DNA from: Diploptera punctata
Taxonomy: Eukaryota; Arthropoda; Insecta; Blattodea; Blaberidae
Length of the DNA stretch: 64,000 bases
Assembly (NCBI GenBank): GCA_030220185.1
Contig: JASPKZ010003422.1
Location: forward strand, 62,001 to 126,000
Direction: 5' to 3'
The position numbers and the translations under genes were made by a program. The notes under the pieces are model-generated. The model did no database searches. It worked only from the letters and a program-made list of their open reading frames with translations, and was not told where the DNA came from. Position 1 is the first letter of the stretch, and each line of letters starts with the position of its first letter. Positions 63,995 to 64,000 of the stretch are shown one piece after another.

Positions 63995-64000
63995 TATTTT

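Overview
The window is eukaryotic, almost certainly insect, nuclear DNA. It is AT-rich and intron-containing, with GT..AG splice sites, several tRNA-derived SINE families, 5'-truncated LINEs, Penelope-like fragments, MITEs with intact target-site duplications, and long TA, ATT and AAT microsatellites. The low gene density and the repeat set suggest a large, repeat-rich genome, perhaps cockroach- or termite-like. That placement is only an impression. There is no bacterial-type content.

Two host loci are recognisable. At the left, on the minus strand, the first four coding exons of DNA topoisomerase 3-beta (TOP3B) lie at 5383-1675 and carry the TOPRIM domain; the gene runs off the left edge. 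At the right, on the plus strand, two paralogues of a small secreted protein lie in tandem. Each has four exons and 185 codons with a signal peptide. Copy 1 spans 40330-53458 and copy 2 spans 59586-63994. The protein resembles the insect DUF1091 / ML-like secreted families. The copies have identical exon lengths and phases, no stop codons and all mature cysteines conserved, yet differ mostly by amino-acid replacements. A probable third, exonless relic of the same locus (intron 2 only) lies at 26755-29465.

The other roughly 55 kb is a nested repeat landscape. Labels used here: L-A, the dominant LINE (about 17 copies or fragments, RT with YADD); L-B, a LINE with FADD RT and a (GAA)n tail; L-C, another LINE; SINE1 to SINE5, tRNA-headed SINE families; H1, a PIF/Harbinger-like deletion derivative with TTA/TAA target duplications; R1, a non-coding repeat. 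Single elements include a 2,009-bp Harbinger-like element with a MADF ORF, piggyBac-like TTAA MITEs, one hAT MITE, two TA-target MITEs, fold-back elements with 15-bp target duplications, and tRNA-like modules inside inverted repeats. Insertion order can be read directly at several places.

Layout: 1-600 LINE; 739-1298 H1; 1675-5383 TOP3B; 5.9-9.2 kb degenerate LINE, SINE and Penelope pieces; 9.57-11.1 kb a duplicated block that recurs at 34.37-35.45 kb; 11.2-26.7 kb LINEs, SINEs and nested MITEs; 26.75-29.47 kb gene relic with Harbinger; 29.5-39.8 kb SINEs, MITEs, LINEs and decayed transposase pieces; 39.8-53.5 kb secreted-protein copy 1; 53.6-58.5 kb repeats; 58.5-64 kb copy 2. No CRISPR array, operon, rRNA or convincing functional tRNA was seen.
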